Source: Aselliscus stoliczkanus | Taxonomy: Eukaryota > Chordata > Mammalia > Chiroptera > Hipposideridae | Assembly (NCBI GenBank): GCA_033961575.1 | Contig: CM066727.1 | Coordinates: forward strand, 118,160,434 to 118,224,433 | Length of the DNA stretch: 64,000 bases | Direction of reading: 5' to 3' | Shown here: piece by piece, positions 11,086 through 22,405 of the stretch | How positions within the stretch are numbered: position 1 is the first letter of the stretch | Layout of the letters: every line of letters begins with the position of its first letter | Program-made: the position numbers and the translations under genes | The notes under the pieces: generated by a model | Database searches by the model: none | Told to the model about the DNA's origin: nothing | Seen by the model: the letters and a program-made list of their open reading frames with translations, nothing else

Positions 11086-11102
11086 TATTATTATTAATTA
11101 TT

Positions 11103-11567
11103 TAAGATTTTGTTGGGGAATTGGGGGAGGGGAACAGCATTGGGGAACTGGGGAAGGGGAACAGAAAAGTTGCTGTCCTTTTGTTCTTCAGTCTAGTTGT
11201 GGAGGACATTGCTTCACTGACCCGTGTTGGTATCATCATTGCGCTCTTCTCAGTTCAGGCAGATCGGTCACCAGCCTCTGGACGGCCACTCACAGTGGCT
11301 CTTGGCAGCTCATGCTGGCTGCCTGCCACTCAAGCTGGCTGCCGGCCACTCACTGTAGCCTATGGCAGCCCACTGCAGCAGAGGTTGCAGCCCACACCAT
11401 TGCCGGCCATCTTAGCTATAGAGACAACCAGGTGGAGCTGTTGTTCACTACCTTGGCTGTAGAGGGCAGTGTCACTGGCCCTCATATGTGGGATCTGAAC
11501 TGGGGCCCCGCTGCTCAGAGCCGGCATCTCAAGCCAGCTCCTAACCAACGCACCACTCGGCCAGCCC
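11103..11567 (-). mobile_element. Long composite tRNA-SINE of bat type
   Basis: Read on the minus strand it starts 'gggctggccgagtggtgcgt', a tRNA-like head with a B-box-like 'agttcagatcccacatatga'. It then passes 'gggccagtgacactgccctc', a middle with repeated 'gagtggccggcagccagc' units, and 'cctccacaactagactgaag'. It ends 'gttccccaacaaaatctt'. The head is the same as in the short SINEs at 27407, 52573 and 55181, while the tail is the same as in the dimeric SINEs at 35283 and 47221. This is the only copy in the window with both, about 465 bp. The long open frame on its plus strand is not a gene. Confidence 0.75.
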
Positions 11568-12369
11568 TAGTATTCTTAATGACAATGAAAGCAGCCAGAA
11601 GGTAATGCAATGGGGAAAAATTGTACACAGAAAGAAGTAGGCTAGAAAGAGGGGAAGGCTTTGCACCCATGGGTCTGTGTGTCCTTCAAGCCATTAAGGC
11701 CGAGTCCTGGGAAACTCCAGGAAGGGGGGACAGGAACCCTGCAAGCGGCTGCTGAGTCACTGTTTGTTGGGAAACCTTCTGCAGCACTTTAGCAGAAACC
11801 ACTAATCACAAGGAGGAAAAGGCTTTGCAAGCCTAACAGAAAATAGGGGAAAACAAAAGTAAAAGGGCCAATGCATCTCTCATGACATGAAGAGCATGAA
11901 GACAGGAAACAATGCAGAATGGATGGCCCACTCTACAGATTTATTTCTAAAAAACAAACAAACATAAATATTGTCATTTTCAGGAATGCAAATGCCTGAA
12001 AGCTGCTGGGAAAGGGAGGTTGACAAACGTTTTTAAAGAACAGCAATAAAACTTACGAAAAGAAATTGCTCAGGTGGGGAGTTTTCCTTTTTAAATTTTT
12101 CTCTGATATTGGAATGTAAAAAGGAGGGTAGGATAAGTAATCGGTGGGATTACACTGATTGCAAAGGGCTGATATTTGGACAAGCAAATGTCTTTCCAAA
12201 TGACAGCCTCGGTCTCCTGTTCACATCCTGGTATTGTGATGAAAACCACCCACCCCACTGCCACTCCCTTCTCAGCGGCTGGCTTCTTATTAGAGATGTC
12301 TTCTAGAAAGATTACCGGTGACAGGGTCACCCTAGCCTCGTTATCTTCAACTCAATTTCCACACTGGTG

Positions 12370-13280
12370 ACTAGCTCCCACTACTGGAAATGCTCCTTCA
12401 CTAGTTTCCAGGCAACTGCTTGGTCACCTTCACTGGCCATCTTATTTGCTTTCACACCTTAAAATGAAGCAACTCTCCAAGATCCTATCCTCTGCACTCT
12501 CACTCCCACGAAGTTGTTCCCATTCTTCCTCTGTGACAGCTTTAGAAAGGTGACACAATCATCTCCAACTCCACACTCTCTCCCACATGCTAGACCGGCC
12601 CTACTGACCACAGCCCAATGGACAGCTCCACCAGGGGCCCTGCTCACATCCCAAACACATCTGGACTCGGCGTCAGCATTCTCATTGGTCTCCCAGCCCT
12701 TTCTTCAGTTACTGCTTCTCCAAACTCTCCCATGTACTCTTGCCAAAATAATCATCATAAAGGGTGCCTATACTCATGTCACTTCATGCTAAAAAACCTT
12801 CAATTCCCCACTTGTCTACAGACGTCAGGGCAAAGTTTTCATTCTGATGCTCTCTTACAGCTCCTGTTTGCCAGCCACCCCTCTGGCTCATTCCTGACCC
12901 ATCCTCTAAGCTCCAGCTGAGCACGACTGACATTCCCATTACCGGCTAAGGAGTAACCTGCCCTCATCCTCTGCACCTGAAATTGCCTCCCTGCTCCCAC
13001 CCATCCGTGTTCTACCCATCCTGCTCCGCTCCACAGACATTCTTATTCCATCCATATTTAATTTCCCTTTCATGTAGAAATACACTTTTTTGTGTGTGAG
13101 CTGGAAGGGAATCAGGGGACCTAGATTTTGAGGACATTCTGTGCTCTCAGCTTTCAATCGCTGTGTAGAATTTGCTCTCTTTCTCCATGAAGGCAATGTG
13201 ACTATCTTATTTGTCTTTTTCCCTGAACCAATTAAAGTATTTTGCCCATAGCAGAGGCACAGTAAGTTCTATTTGATCTA
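12370..13280 (+). repeat. L2 LINE 3' region
   Basis: A CT-rich L2 relic in plus orientation. It carries 'ggtctcccagccctttcttc', 'actcatgtcacttcatgcta' and 'aaaccttcaattccccactt', and ends with the L2-type 'catagcagaggcacagtaag'. Frames are broken. Confidence 0.6.
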
Positions 13281-14261
13281 GAAACATCAGTGAGGAGGGG
13301 GAGAGAAAGTCCACTTATAAATTCAGGCAATGGCTCTGGTCAGAGGGTCAGTCTATGCAAACCATTGAATGGGACATGTTCACATCATGGAGACGTGGCC
13401 GGGCAGCAGACACAATGTGAGGCTTGGAATGGACTTTGAAGTGTGTCAGTGGGTGGACACATGTATGACAAGGCTATAAGGGTGACTTAGGAAGGCCCCT
13501 TTATCTAGGTCTGAACCCACACTGGTCCTGGGCAGGGGCCAGGTATGTGGCGAGCCTGCCAGCGTCAACAGGAAGTGGAGAGGCTGCTACCTTCAGGAAC
13601 CTTTCTGAACATTCAGGAAGGGTTCAGAAGTGCACTCAGAGGCCCCAACCTGTATCTGAAATCCATCATATCCTGTCACGAGACCTGTGACTCCTGTTGG
13701 TGTAAGAACTGGGCGAAGGGTGAGCAGCACACCACTGTGTGGGGAGATGAAAGGCAAGAGGAGGCAAGGTCAGAAGGAACAGACCAAATGGGGTCAAAGA
13801 GACAATGGCAAGAGAAGAAGCCTATGACAAGATCTCCGGGACTTTAGTGGGTCACTGAACCTCTGAACCGCAGTTGTCTGTGCAAAGGGAACACCACCTC
13901 CTCTTCACAGAAGTGCTATTCTTCTTTACCTCACACCTTCGCCACTCATAAGGCTTTTTCACACACAGTCATAAACATTGTCTCATTAAAGCAACTTGCC
14001 ATAAGTCACAGATGGAGGAATGGCAGGTCTTCTCATGCCAAAGTAATTCCTCTTTCCTCTGTGCCACAACTGGAAAGACTCAACTACAAGTATAAGGTCT
14101 TATTATTTCCATTACAGCATAGATGGTATAGATCATGCAACAGGTAAAAGCATATAATATCACAAGGACACATAAATAAGCGATATCCCCCATCATATTT
14201 AAATGTGATAAAAACAAAAGCATCCTTTAAAATAACAATTACAAAGCAGCTAAAGACTTAC
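13281..14261. other. Intron 3' of w8, no feature recognised
   Basis: Unique-looking intronic sequence. I see no exon, recent mobile element or RNA gene. Confidence 0.5.
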
Positions 14262-14349
14262 ATTTATGTTTCCTTTTAACTCATGTGAAATGATTAAGTT
14301 GTCAATTACATCAAAATTTCTACCCTCGATGGTTATATTTTGACCACCA
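14262..14349 (-). CDS. PLXNC1: PLXNC1 exon w8: IPT repeat 2 core
   Basis: 88 nt. The acceptor is TTTCCTTTCAG and the donor is AAAT|GTAAGT. After the last base of the serine codon it reads 29 codons, GGQNITIEGRNFDVIDNLII then SHELKGNIN. SGGQ-ITI-GRNF is the classic plexin/MET IPT motif. NIT is a sequon, and the terminal N joins V-S of w9 to make another across the junction. The donor matches consensus closely. Confidence 0.95.
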
Positions 14350-15329
14350 CTGAAAGGAAAAAAGGAACAATAGGAGTGTCATAAAAAACACATAGGCATT
14401 TTACATTTATGAACAAAGCTATCAATTTATTCACACAATATTAAACTCATTTATGCTCAAGAGCCAATTAACAAATTTTAATTTCAAATGCAGAAACAAT
14501 TTTAGAAGTCTTTTAATGATACTGGCTAGAAAGTCATAGATTTTAAAATACATAAATGTAAAAATTCACATCAGATCCTGTTGTAATTTGTAGGAAAACC
14601 CCCAAATTCTTTTACAGAATTTTGAGTTTTGTTGTTTTACACTGCCACATATAATCAGATCATCAACTGTACCTTGAAAAGGTTTCACTAAACAGAATTC
14701 TGTTTGATTGCTGCTTAATCCATATGAAGATTCTTCAATCTAACAGTTTTCAAAATCAAGTTCCCAACCTACCAATTGTATTTTATTTAGGGAGACAGGC
14801 AGCACTTTGGACAAGGCAAAATTATAAACGACATTAAAAGTAGGTATTCGTATTTGGTGAACCATATAAATAACAGCTCCATTCTATCTGCCCAGAACCA
14901 AGCCAAATGATTTCACATATTCTCAGCACATAATCTCATATAAGCAGAGTGGTCATTAAATGTGAAATAAACAGCTGTCCACAGCTCTGGCTGCCCTCAC
15001 ACCCTCATTGATGTAGGTCACTAGACACTCATTCCAGGGGACAGACGCCGGGGTATGTCAGCAGAGTCCTTGATGACAAGACCAGGAGGCGGGCACAAGC
15101 AGGCCAATTTGTGTAGGGCAGAAAAATGACACTGAGCCTTGAACCTTCCAACCACGAAGAGGAAGGGCTGTGTTGGCCTCATGCCAGGCTGTTGCCATCA
15201 TAGAAAACCAGGCCAAGCGTATGCTGCCAATGGCGAGGCTGCAGAGCCCCGTTCTTGCCCAGGAGTCACTGAGAGACACAGGATCTGAGTATTACCCTGA
15301 CTGGACATTAAGAAGCCTCTTATCTCATG

Positions 15330-15525
15330 ACACAGAGGAACACTGGTGTCTTAGTGAACAGGGCCTTGGGCCAGACTGCCTGGGAGTCTGGGCAAGTCAT
15401 TTGCACACTCCATACCTCAGTTTCCTCATCTGTCAAAGGGGCCACTCCCAAGAGCCCTTACGCTTGTGAGTATTAACTGAGTCAAAACATATAACACACC
15501 AGGCATGTGGGGCGTGCCATATCCA
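15330..15525 (+). repeat. MIR SINE
   Basis: The MIR core is clear ('gggcaagtcatttgcacact', 'cctcagtttcctcatctgtc'). The tail is degraded near 15510. Confidence 0.8.
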
Positions 15526-15604
15526 TGTTTGCCTTCATTTAGAGGAAAGAACTAGACCCAAAGGAGGGTATGCCATGCTATAGCCTCAGTTCGGAAATTT
15601 CAGT

Positions 15605-15985
15605 TTTCCTCATGCTACTGTTAGGGGTGGAATTGCTGAAGTCCTAAACCTCAGCACCTCAGAATGTGACTGTATTTGGAGAGGGACATTAAAGAGGTAC
15701 TTAGTGTTCAATGAGGTTATTGGGGTAAGCCCCAATCCAATATGACTGTATCCTTATAAAAAGAGATTAGGACAGAGATAGGCACAGGGGGCAGGCTCTA
15801 TGAACACATAGGGGAAGAAGGCCGTCTGCAAGCCAAGGAGAGGGCCCTCAGAAGAAGCAACCCTGACAGCACCTTGATCTTGCAGTTCTAGCTTCCAGAA
15901 CTTTGATGACATAAATATCTGTTACTTAAGCCACCCTGTCTGTGGTGCTTTGCTATGGCAGCTCAAGCAGCCTAATACATTCACC
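15605..15985 (+). mobile_element. MaLR-like solo LTR (old endogenous retrovirus-like element)
   Basis: A typical sequence order: 'cctcagaatgtgactgtatt', 'ccaatccaatatgactgtat', 'ccttataaaaagagattagg', 'gcaagccaaggagagggccc', 'cagcaccttgatcttgcagt'. It ends 'ggcagctcaagcagcctaat'. It is a non-coding LTR with no internal region. MLT1/MST-type by memory; the subfamily is unsure. Confidence 0.65.
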
Positions 15986-16791
15986 TCTCACTGATGCTTA
16001 AATAAGAATATTAGAAGTGATTTTTTTTCCTTTTTTTGTTTTCTTTATCTTTCTTTTTTCAAACAAAGCTTCATCTGTAGTTTCATCTAGATAGTACTTT
16101 GAAAATTAGTTTCATGCTGACAGGTGAAGAAAATAACTTTAGGATTATATTCAAAAATTTGAATGTGAATTTAAATTCAAGTAGGGAGAGATTTTTTTTA
16201 TTTTTTTTTTATTCTTGATATATTGGAGTCATCTGGAAGACTTTATTTTGGAATTTCCATCTCTCACTTAGGGGGTATGTTTGAAATGTAGATACTACTT
16301 TCCATTTAAATAGCTCCCAATAGTTCCTCAAATTATTCAAAACAGCTTATTCTAAAGGTTATAAAATGAAAAATGTAAGAAAGGAGAAGCTTCCGTCATG
16401 GGCAGGAGTGAGACATAGCGAAGAGGGCTGTGTATTTGTACCAGAAACCTAGGCCAAGAATAGTTACTATAATTGGACAAATATTTTAAAAGGTGAAAGA
16501 TTTATATGATCTGAAGAGAAACCAGGGTATGAACAAACATTCTAGCTGTAAGTTTTCAGGTAGCCACGGCTAAGAGTAAAACAGGGTATGCCCACTGCAT
16601 TCACCTTGACCATGGGGAGCAACCTGTTGTCAGGTATGCAGTTGTTTTGTAGGAATAAATCCTAAGAGGAATTCTGTGAGAGGAATTTAGATAGGGTTAT
16701 TACTTCTATATTTATATGAATGAAATCCGTCATCTTTCTGCATCTGACCTTTTTAACCACAATGACATACAAATATGAATGCAGACAGTAC
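15986..16791. other. Intron w7-w8, AT-rich, no clear feature
   Basis: T-rich runs at about 16020-16060 and 16193-16212, otherwise unique-looking sequence. No exon seen. Confidence 0.5.
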
Positions 16792-16971
16792 CTGATCCAG
16801 GTGGTAGCAGGGTATATGCGGGAGCACTGGGGCAGAGCAATGTAAGACAAGGCTCCCACAGAAGTGCAGTTGCCGCCATCAAACTGGATGCACACGTCCT
16901 TCATCTCTTTTCGACTCGATGGAAGAGAGAATTTCATGTGGGTGTCGTTTAGCACATGGCTAACCTGTATC
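16792..16971 (-). CDS. PLXNC1: PLXNC1 exon w7: IPT repeats 1-2
   Basis: 180 nt. The acceptor is CCTTTTTAG and the donor is ATCAG|GTACTG. It completes a valine codon and reads 59 codons from IQVSHVLNDTHMKFSLPSSR through KDVCIQFDGGNCTSVGALSY to PATTWI, plus AG of a serine. It holds the second half of the first IPT repeat and the beginning of the next (P-x-x-W-I-S-G-G, completed in w8). Sequons NDT and NCT are present. The segment is nearly identical to the human protein as I remember it, so the stalk core is conserved. Confidence 0.96.
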
Positions 16972-17654
16972 CTAAAAAGGCGTAGAAAAAGAACTCTTAA
17001 ATGACACAGGCGCTTAGCACAGTTGATTGTGCAGGTGACAGCATATGAATTTCATGAACTATCAGACAACGGCTGATTAATCAGGGGCCACGTATCCAGT
17101 TTGGGTATTGTATGAGGAACAAAGGGTTCCTCTTTATTTCGTGCATTTCTATGTTTTTTATTTGTATTTCCCTTAGAAGTGGGTGTGTGTGTGTGTGTTG
17201 GGGGGAGGGTTAGGGGGAGGAGATATAACCATTGCCCTTAAGAAGCCCTAACAGAAAGCAGAGCATGGACAGGAGGATATTATGTTCTATTAAGGAATTA
17301 CTGCTAATTTTGTTGAGTACAATAATGGCGCTATCCTTATCTGTTAGAGATATATACTAAAATATTTATGAGTGAAAGGGTATGGTGTCTGGGATATGCT
17401 TTTAAAAACTCCAGCTGCCCTTCTTCTCTCCCCTCCAAAAATGCAGGGGAGATAGAAGACACAAGATTGGCAAATGCTGATAAGTGCTGAAGCAGGAGGA
17501 TGAGCACAGAAAAGTTCATTACACTCTTTTCTTTTGTGTATGTTTGGAAATGTCCATGATGAAAAGCTTAAAAAAGAGAAGTTCCAGTCAAGCACCGGGA
17601 GGGTAGCATCCAACCCCAGGCAGAGATGGGAATTCTGCTGTACCAAGAGAAGAG

Positions 17655-17775
17655 ACTTTATTTTTTATTATTATTATTATTTTTTATTATTAGTTTCAGG
17701 TGTACAAAACAATGCAATAGTTATGCTTTTTACCTTTTCGCCCCTCATGACCCACCATCCACAATTTTAATAAAT
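17655..17775 (-). mobile_element. L1 3' end fragment, reverse
   Basis: A T-rich (ATT)n run followed by 'agtttcaggtgtacaaaaca' and 'gacccaccatccacaatttt', the complement of the same L1 3' end seen at 6181 and 32125. Confidence 0.6.
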
Positions 17776-19689
17776 CCTTTTTTCTATTGAAAAAAAAAAA
17801 AGAGCCAAGAGCCGATGACTGCAGTCCATGCCATGAGCCAAGAATCCATCAGCCATCAGAGCCAAGCTGCCCCTCAAGGAGCTCCAGCCTGAAATTGGCC
17901 GGGCCTGTCCTGCATGCTCCTGACATCCGCAGAAGTCAAAGCAAAACCTTTACAACATTCCCTCTGTGCCCCATGTCTACTGTGACCCAAAGGGCAAACA
18001 TTAAGACTGGGTTGTGTCTGAGTAATGCTCAGTATAATTATGCTACTGAGAACTTACCATTACTACTTAAAGGATATATGCATAGTTATTAACTTTAATG
18101 CACATAACAATAAGGCAAATTAAAAAAATATTTGAGTCAGTGTGTACTTACATTTCCTCAGATTTACATTCTAGCTCTAGGAAATTCATCATTAGATGGC
18201 TGATCATTAAAATTCAAACTTGTTTGTTAATTTTGGAAGAAGAGTGGCAGAAATGTGGGTCATTCCACTTCTATTATCGTCTTTTTCTCTTTTAAAATAA
18301 TTAGGCATTTAAAAAATACTATATGAAAAGAGTTTGGCCTTATAGCATGAACTCGGCTAAAGGATTAACTGGGTATTATGTTTACTGCTTGTGAACTTGG
18401 GTTCACCACACAAATGTGGTTAGTGAAATGCTACATGCTGAAAGGTCTCTTGGTGATTTAATTTAATAACTGCAGTATCTCAAGACACATTCAGAATTGA
18501 AATGAGAGCATAAAGAGTCAGACACAGGGTGAAGCTCTGAAAAATGACTTATTTTCCAGTAAAGTTGATTGCCTGTCAGTGAACATACAGGTGTCTAACT
18601 TCAGATTTCGTTACACAAAACGTAAGATTTTTGAAGTTAAGATATTTAGCCAGGATAAATGACCCAAAAACACCTATGTCACATAGAGACAGCCATTAAT
18701 ATGTGCTTGAAAATTCTGGTAAATAGCAGAACAGAGGAAAGCCACCGACGAGCAGCTTTACCAATCAAGATGACAGATATCCTGAATTTACTGCTGGGAG
18801 GGGAAGGGGATGGCAGTTATATGTGGCAAATGAATTAAAACAGAAAATTCAGTAAATAAGTGTGGCAGATTAAAATACTGTACAAATCTGTTTTAGTAGT
18901 TAAAAACCAAAACATCACGCTTTAGCAGATTGTCTTCAATGCATTTCCATGATGAGAACAAGCTCAGTATGATACTTCATGTAGACCTGCAACATCTTTT
19001 ACTTCAAATTAGCCCAACCTAACAAAAGCTAACAAGCAGAAAACTCAGATTACCTACCATGTTATTATATTATACCTCCTTTTTGTGGGGAGGGTAACAT
19101 TTGTACAAGCATGTCAGTGAGACACTGACATTTTCTCTCTCTCAGAAGTCTCATTGAAAAGATGAGTTAGGGGGAAAGAAGTCACAGAAATAACGATGTG
19201 CAAGTAGCACCCTGACCAGATATTATGTTCCATTTAGTTATTATTTGAGCCTGAAACCTATCCAATAAAGAGACGGCCATAAAGAATAAAATGGATCAGA
19301 AAGTTTCTTTTTTCAACTTTGAAGAACGGTCATATTTTCCCATGAAATTCTGAGGTACGCAACTGTTTTTCTAAGTGGATCATCTTCAAAATGATATGTG
19401 CTACTCAAAATACTTGATTTGTTAATGAAAACATAAGAAGACATCCTGAAATTATGGTGGACTGAGGATTTTTTGGAGGGAGGGGTAATATGGGACAGAT
19501 TGTCTCACAATTAACTTCATATGTGGTGTATAAATAATTTTACTTTTTGAAATTAGATGACATATGCAGAACAATTGGCCCACTTTGGCACATGGGAATA
19601 ATTTGACTATACAGAGATTATATTCCTTTGGCATATGTTTTAGCTTTTTTTGACATTACCAAGGATAAATTATGAATATTTTAACTCAC
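17776..19689. other. Intron w6-w7, no feature recognised
   Basis: AT-rich unique-looking sequence. I see no exon, RNA gene or recent insertion. Confidence 0.5.
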
Positions 19690-19829
19690 ACATTCTTCTC
19701 ACAAGTACTGGTTCCTTTCAGGATCATTACGATGTTAGATGCCTGGGTGAAGTTTGCTCCCGTGACTATCACGTTCCTTTTCCCTAAGGTTGATATTTTC
19801 TGTGGCTCAATGGACTCAATGTAGAAGAC
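19690..19829 (-). CDS. PLXNC1: PLXNC1 exon w6: start of first IPT/TIG repeat
   Basis: 140 nt. The acceptor is CTTTCCAATAG and the donor is AATGT|GTGAGT. It reads 46 codons from VFYIESIEPQKISTLGKRNV to GTSTCEKN, plus two bases of a valine. The pattern I-x-P-x-K/S-G then VIVTGANFTQASNI is the opening of an immunoglobulin-like IPT (TIG) fold, and NFT is a sequon. A donor two bases earlier is possible on sequence alone, but only this one gives a frame that continues into w7 and a consensus GTGAGT. Confidence 0.95.
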
Positions 19830-21036
19830 CTATTGGAAAGAAAAGATTCAAACACAAGATCAAAGCTAAGACATGGCATTGTTCCAAAAAAAATCTGTTT
19901 ATGCGCTGCCGTTCGAAGAAATCACTGGGAAATTACAACATTTTGCAAACACAGGCAGACAGTGTTTAATGAAATCAATGAATTCAAGGAAGAGTGCTGA
20001 AAACTCATGTCTCTCAACATGCGACAGCATGAGGTCAAACCAATTAATTTTTGTCTCACAAGACAGTTGAAAAACAGTTGAAGAGTCTGACATTCTGTCT
20101 GAAGAGTGAGATATCACTCGAGCCTCAAAAGTGCTCACTGCCTTACAGCCCCTGGAGACTCACAATGTAACAAAACGAAGAAAAAGACAAGGAGTGCACT
20201 GATCATCGGCCAATGGCACTCATCATTAAGTGGGAATAAATGTCATTCTGGGTAAATTTAATTCTCAAGAAAGGAGTTCCTATTTTTTGTTTGTTTCAGT
20301 CAGGCTATTTGAATCAAGAGTATACTGCAGGGGAAAATACTCGAGAAATCAGCCTGTTCAGTCACCTAATATCAAGTAGTTGGATGTCATGTGACCAACC
20401 ATTTCTTCTCCATGGTTTGCAGATACTACCATCTCCACCTTCGTACCCATTCCAAGCTTTATCAGGCCTTCCTTTATCAAGTAAGTTTCCCTTGGAATCA
20501 TCTGATACCTGGCCCCATGTTAGGCAGACTTACATACTTTATTTCTCCATTTGCAGTGTCTAATCAAATTCCCCTAAGGGGGAAAAAAAAGGACTGTTTT
20601 GATGGCAAGAATCATTTTTCCTTTGAAAGACAAAACAATCCTGATTTCTTTCACTTTTCTCCTACAGCTGCCACCATCTATCATGCTGATCATTTTGTTG
20701 TTCTTCTGGAGACCATTTCCGGCAAGTCTGTATTCTTTTACCATATGGTGACCAAAACAGGAGGATATAAAACTCTAAGATTCTGGCCAATATAAAGCAC
20801 AGCGGGTCTTTAGCATGAGTGAATATCATATCACACTCTTGATATTTGAAAACAACACCCCGATCCAGAGACACATAATCATGTGAAACTGGGCTAAGGC
20901 TTAAACATGGAATGTATCCGCGTACAGTATAAAGTTTATGACGAAGCCACTTAAAGTGCTGGGAGTTTTAGTCATGTCCAACATCTGCTTACCACCTGTT
21001 TCTTGAAGCAGCCTAGTATTCTCTGCTCCTTTGAAC
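19830..21036. other. Start of the 10.4 kb intron, no feature recognised
   Basis: Unique-looking sequence with a few open frames under 135 codons. None matches a protein I know, and none has coding-like composition. Confidence 0.45.
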
Positions 21037-21538
21037 AAGGTCTGACAATTAAGTTCCCGAACTTGTTGCAATGATGTTGCTAACCTTTTTCTTTGGAAGC
21101 GCTCAAAGGCTGCATGAAAACGTTAGACAACCTGAACTTTTCGCCAACAATTCATGGCTCTTGCATCATGACAATGCACCAGACACAAGGCATTATCTGT
21201 GAGGGAGTTGTTAGCCAGTAAACAAATAACTGTATTGGAACACCCTCCCTACTCACCTCATCTGGCCCCCAATGGCTTCTTTCTTTACCCAAAGATAAAG
21301 GAAACATGGAAAGGAAGACATTTTGATGACATTCAAGACATCAAGGATAATACAACAATAGCTCTGACAGCCATTCCAGAAAGAGAGTTCCAAAATTGCT
21401 TTGAAGTGTGGACTAGGCGCTGGCATCTGTGCACAGCTTCCCAAAGGGGAGCACTTCAAGGTGACGGTAGTGATATTCAGCAATGAGGTAGGTAGCACTT
21501 TTTCAAGAATGGGTTTGCGAACTTAATTGTCCGACCTC
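21037..21538 (+). mobile_element. Internally deleted mariner transposon with dead transposase
   Basis: About 500 bp bounded by inverted ends: 'aaggtctgacaattaagttc' on the left and the complement of 'ggtcggacaattaagttcgc' on the right. A full mariner is about 1.3 kb, so most of the 5' coding part is gone. The remnant encodes the transposase C-terminal half. The second catalytic aspartate is visible in HHDNAP (codon at 21170). After a stop and a 1-bp frameshift the third block reads HPPYSPHLAPNGFFLYPKIK. The DD34D aspartate is replaced by G (codon at 21274), at the right spacing allowing for one lost base. It cannot be active. Confidence 0.88.
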
Positions 21539-22204
21539 GCATGTGTGACACTCACCACAATGGCCTTGCTGGGCTGTGGGGCCTGACCATTCTGCTGAAA
21601 GGGGTGTGTTATCATTCTGCTCCTTGGCAAACAAGGTGCTATACGGTAAAGCGGTCACCATCACTCATTATTACAATGGATTGGTTTTTCAGATTGCGGT
21701 AAATTCATCGTTAATGTCATCACAGCAATGATGCAATGTGACAGAGAATTGATTTTGGTGACACAATGTATTTTAATCACTTAGTAAAGGACTTTAGTCC
21801 CATATGTATAGAATCACGAAGGACCTGAAAGGGTCACTTTAATTATTCTGTTATACTTGAGTGCATTTTATGGGAAAAATTATCTGCAGGAGTGGTACTT
21901 GGAATGGGGGGATTAGTGGACACTTAAAGATAAATCCCTTGCAAATGTCAAGTGTGTGTTGTATAGCAAAAGGCTCCCTCTTTGCTCTGACATCGTGACA
22001 GCTAAGTGAACAGCATTTCCTGAACACTTACCTATGGCGTCCCTAGGATGGTGCTCGGGGCTGTAGGGGGAATATGATGCATGCACTAGGCAAGCTGCTG
22101 GATTTGCCTAAAGCAGCCAAATCCAGGCTATGCCTTGTTTTGATAAGGCCCATGAAAAAATGTCAGAGGAAGAATTATATTCCATGGCATGTGAAAATAC
22201 ATGA

Positions 22205-22405
22205 AATTAAAACTTCAGTGTCCGTAAAGACAGTGTTTTTGGAACACAGCCACGCCCACTCGTTTATGGATGGTCTGTGGCTGCCGTCAGGCTGCAGCGC
22301 CACAGCTGAGTAGTTAGGACAGATCTCATGGCTCACAAAGCCTAAAATATGTATTGTCTGTTTCTCTGAGGAAAAATAATTGCCAACTCCTACACTAGAG
22401 GAGTC
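22205..22405 (-). mobile_element. Old DNA-transposon relic
   Basis: Matches a common mammalian DNA-transposon MITE: 'ttggaacacagccacgccca', 'ctgagtagttaggacagatc', 'ctcacaaagcctaaaatatg', ending 'ttgccaactcctacactag'. The complement of that end resembles the usual 'caggggtcggcaaac' terminus. I think it is hAT-Tip100 class but cannot fix the name. Confidence 0.6.

Noticed and set aside
11066..11605. A 179-codon open frame on the plus strand
   Set aside because: It lies entirely across a reverse-oriented tRNA-SINE. The Trp/Cys/Ser-rich product is what a GC-rich SINE gives when read backwards.
21199..21486. Plus-strand 95-codon frame as a possible small gene
   Set aside because: It is the frame-shifted C-terminal half of a mariner transposase with a lost catalytic residue, inside terminal repeats.
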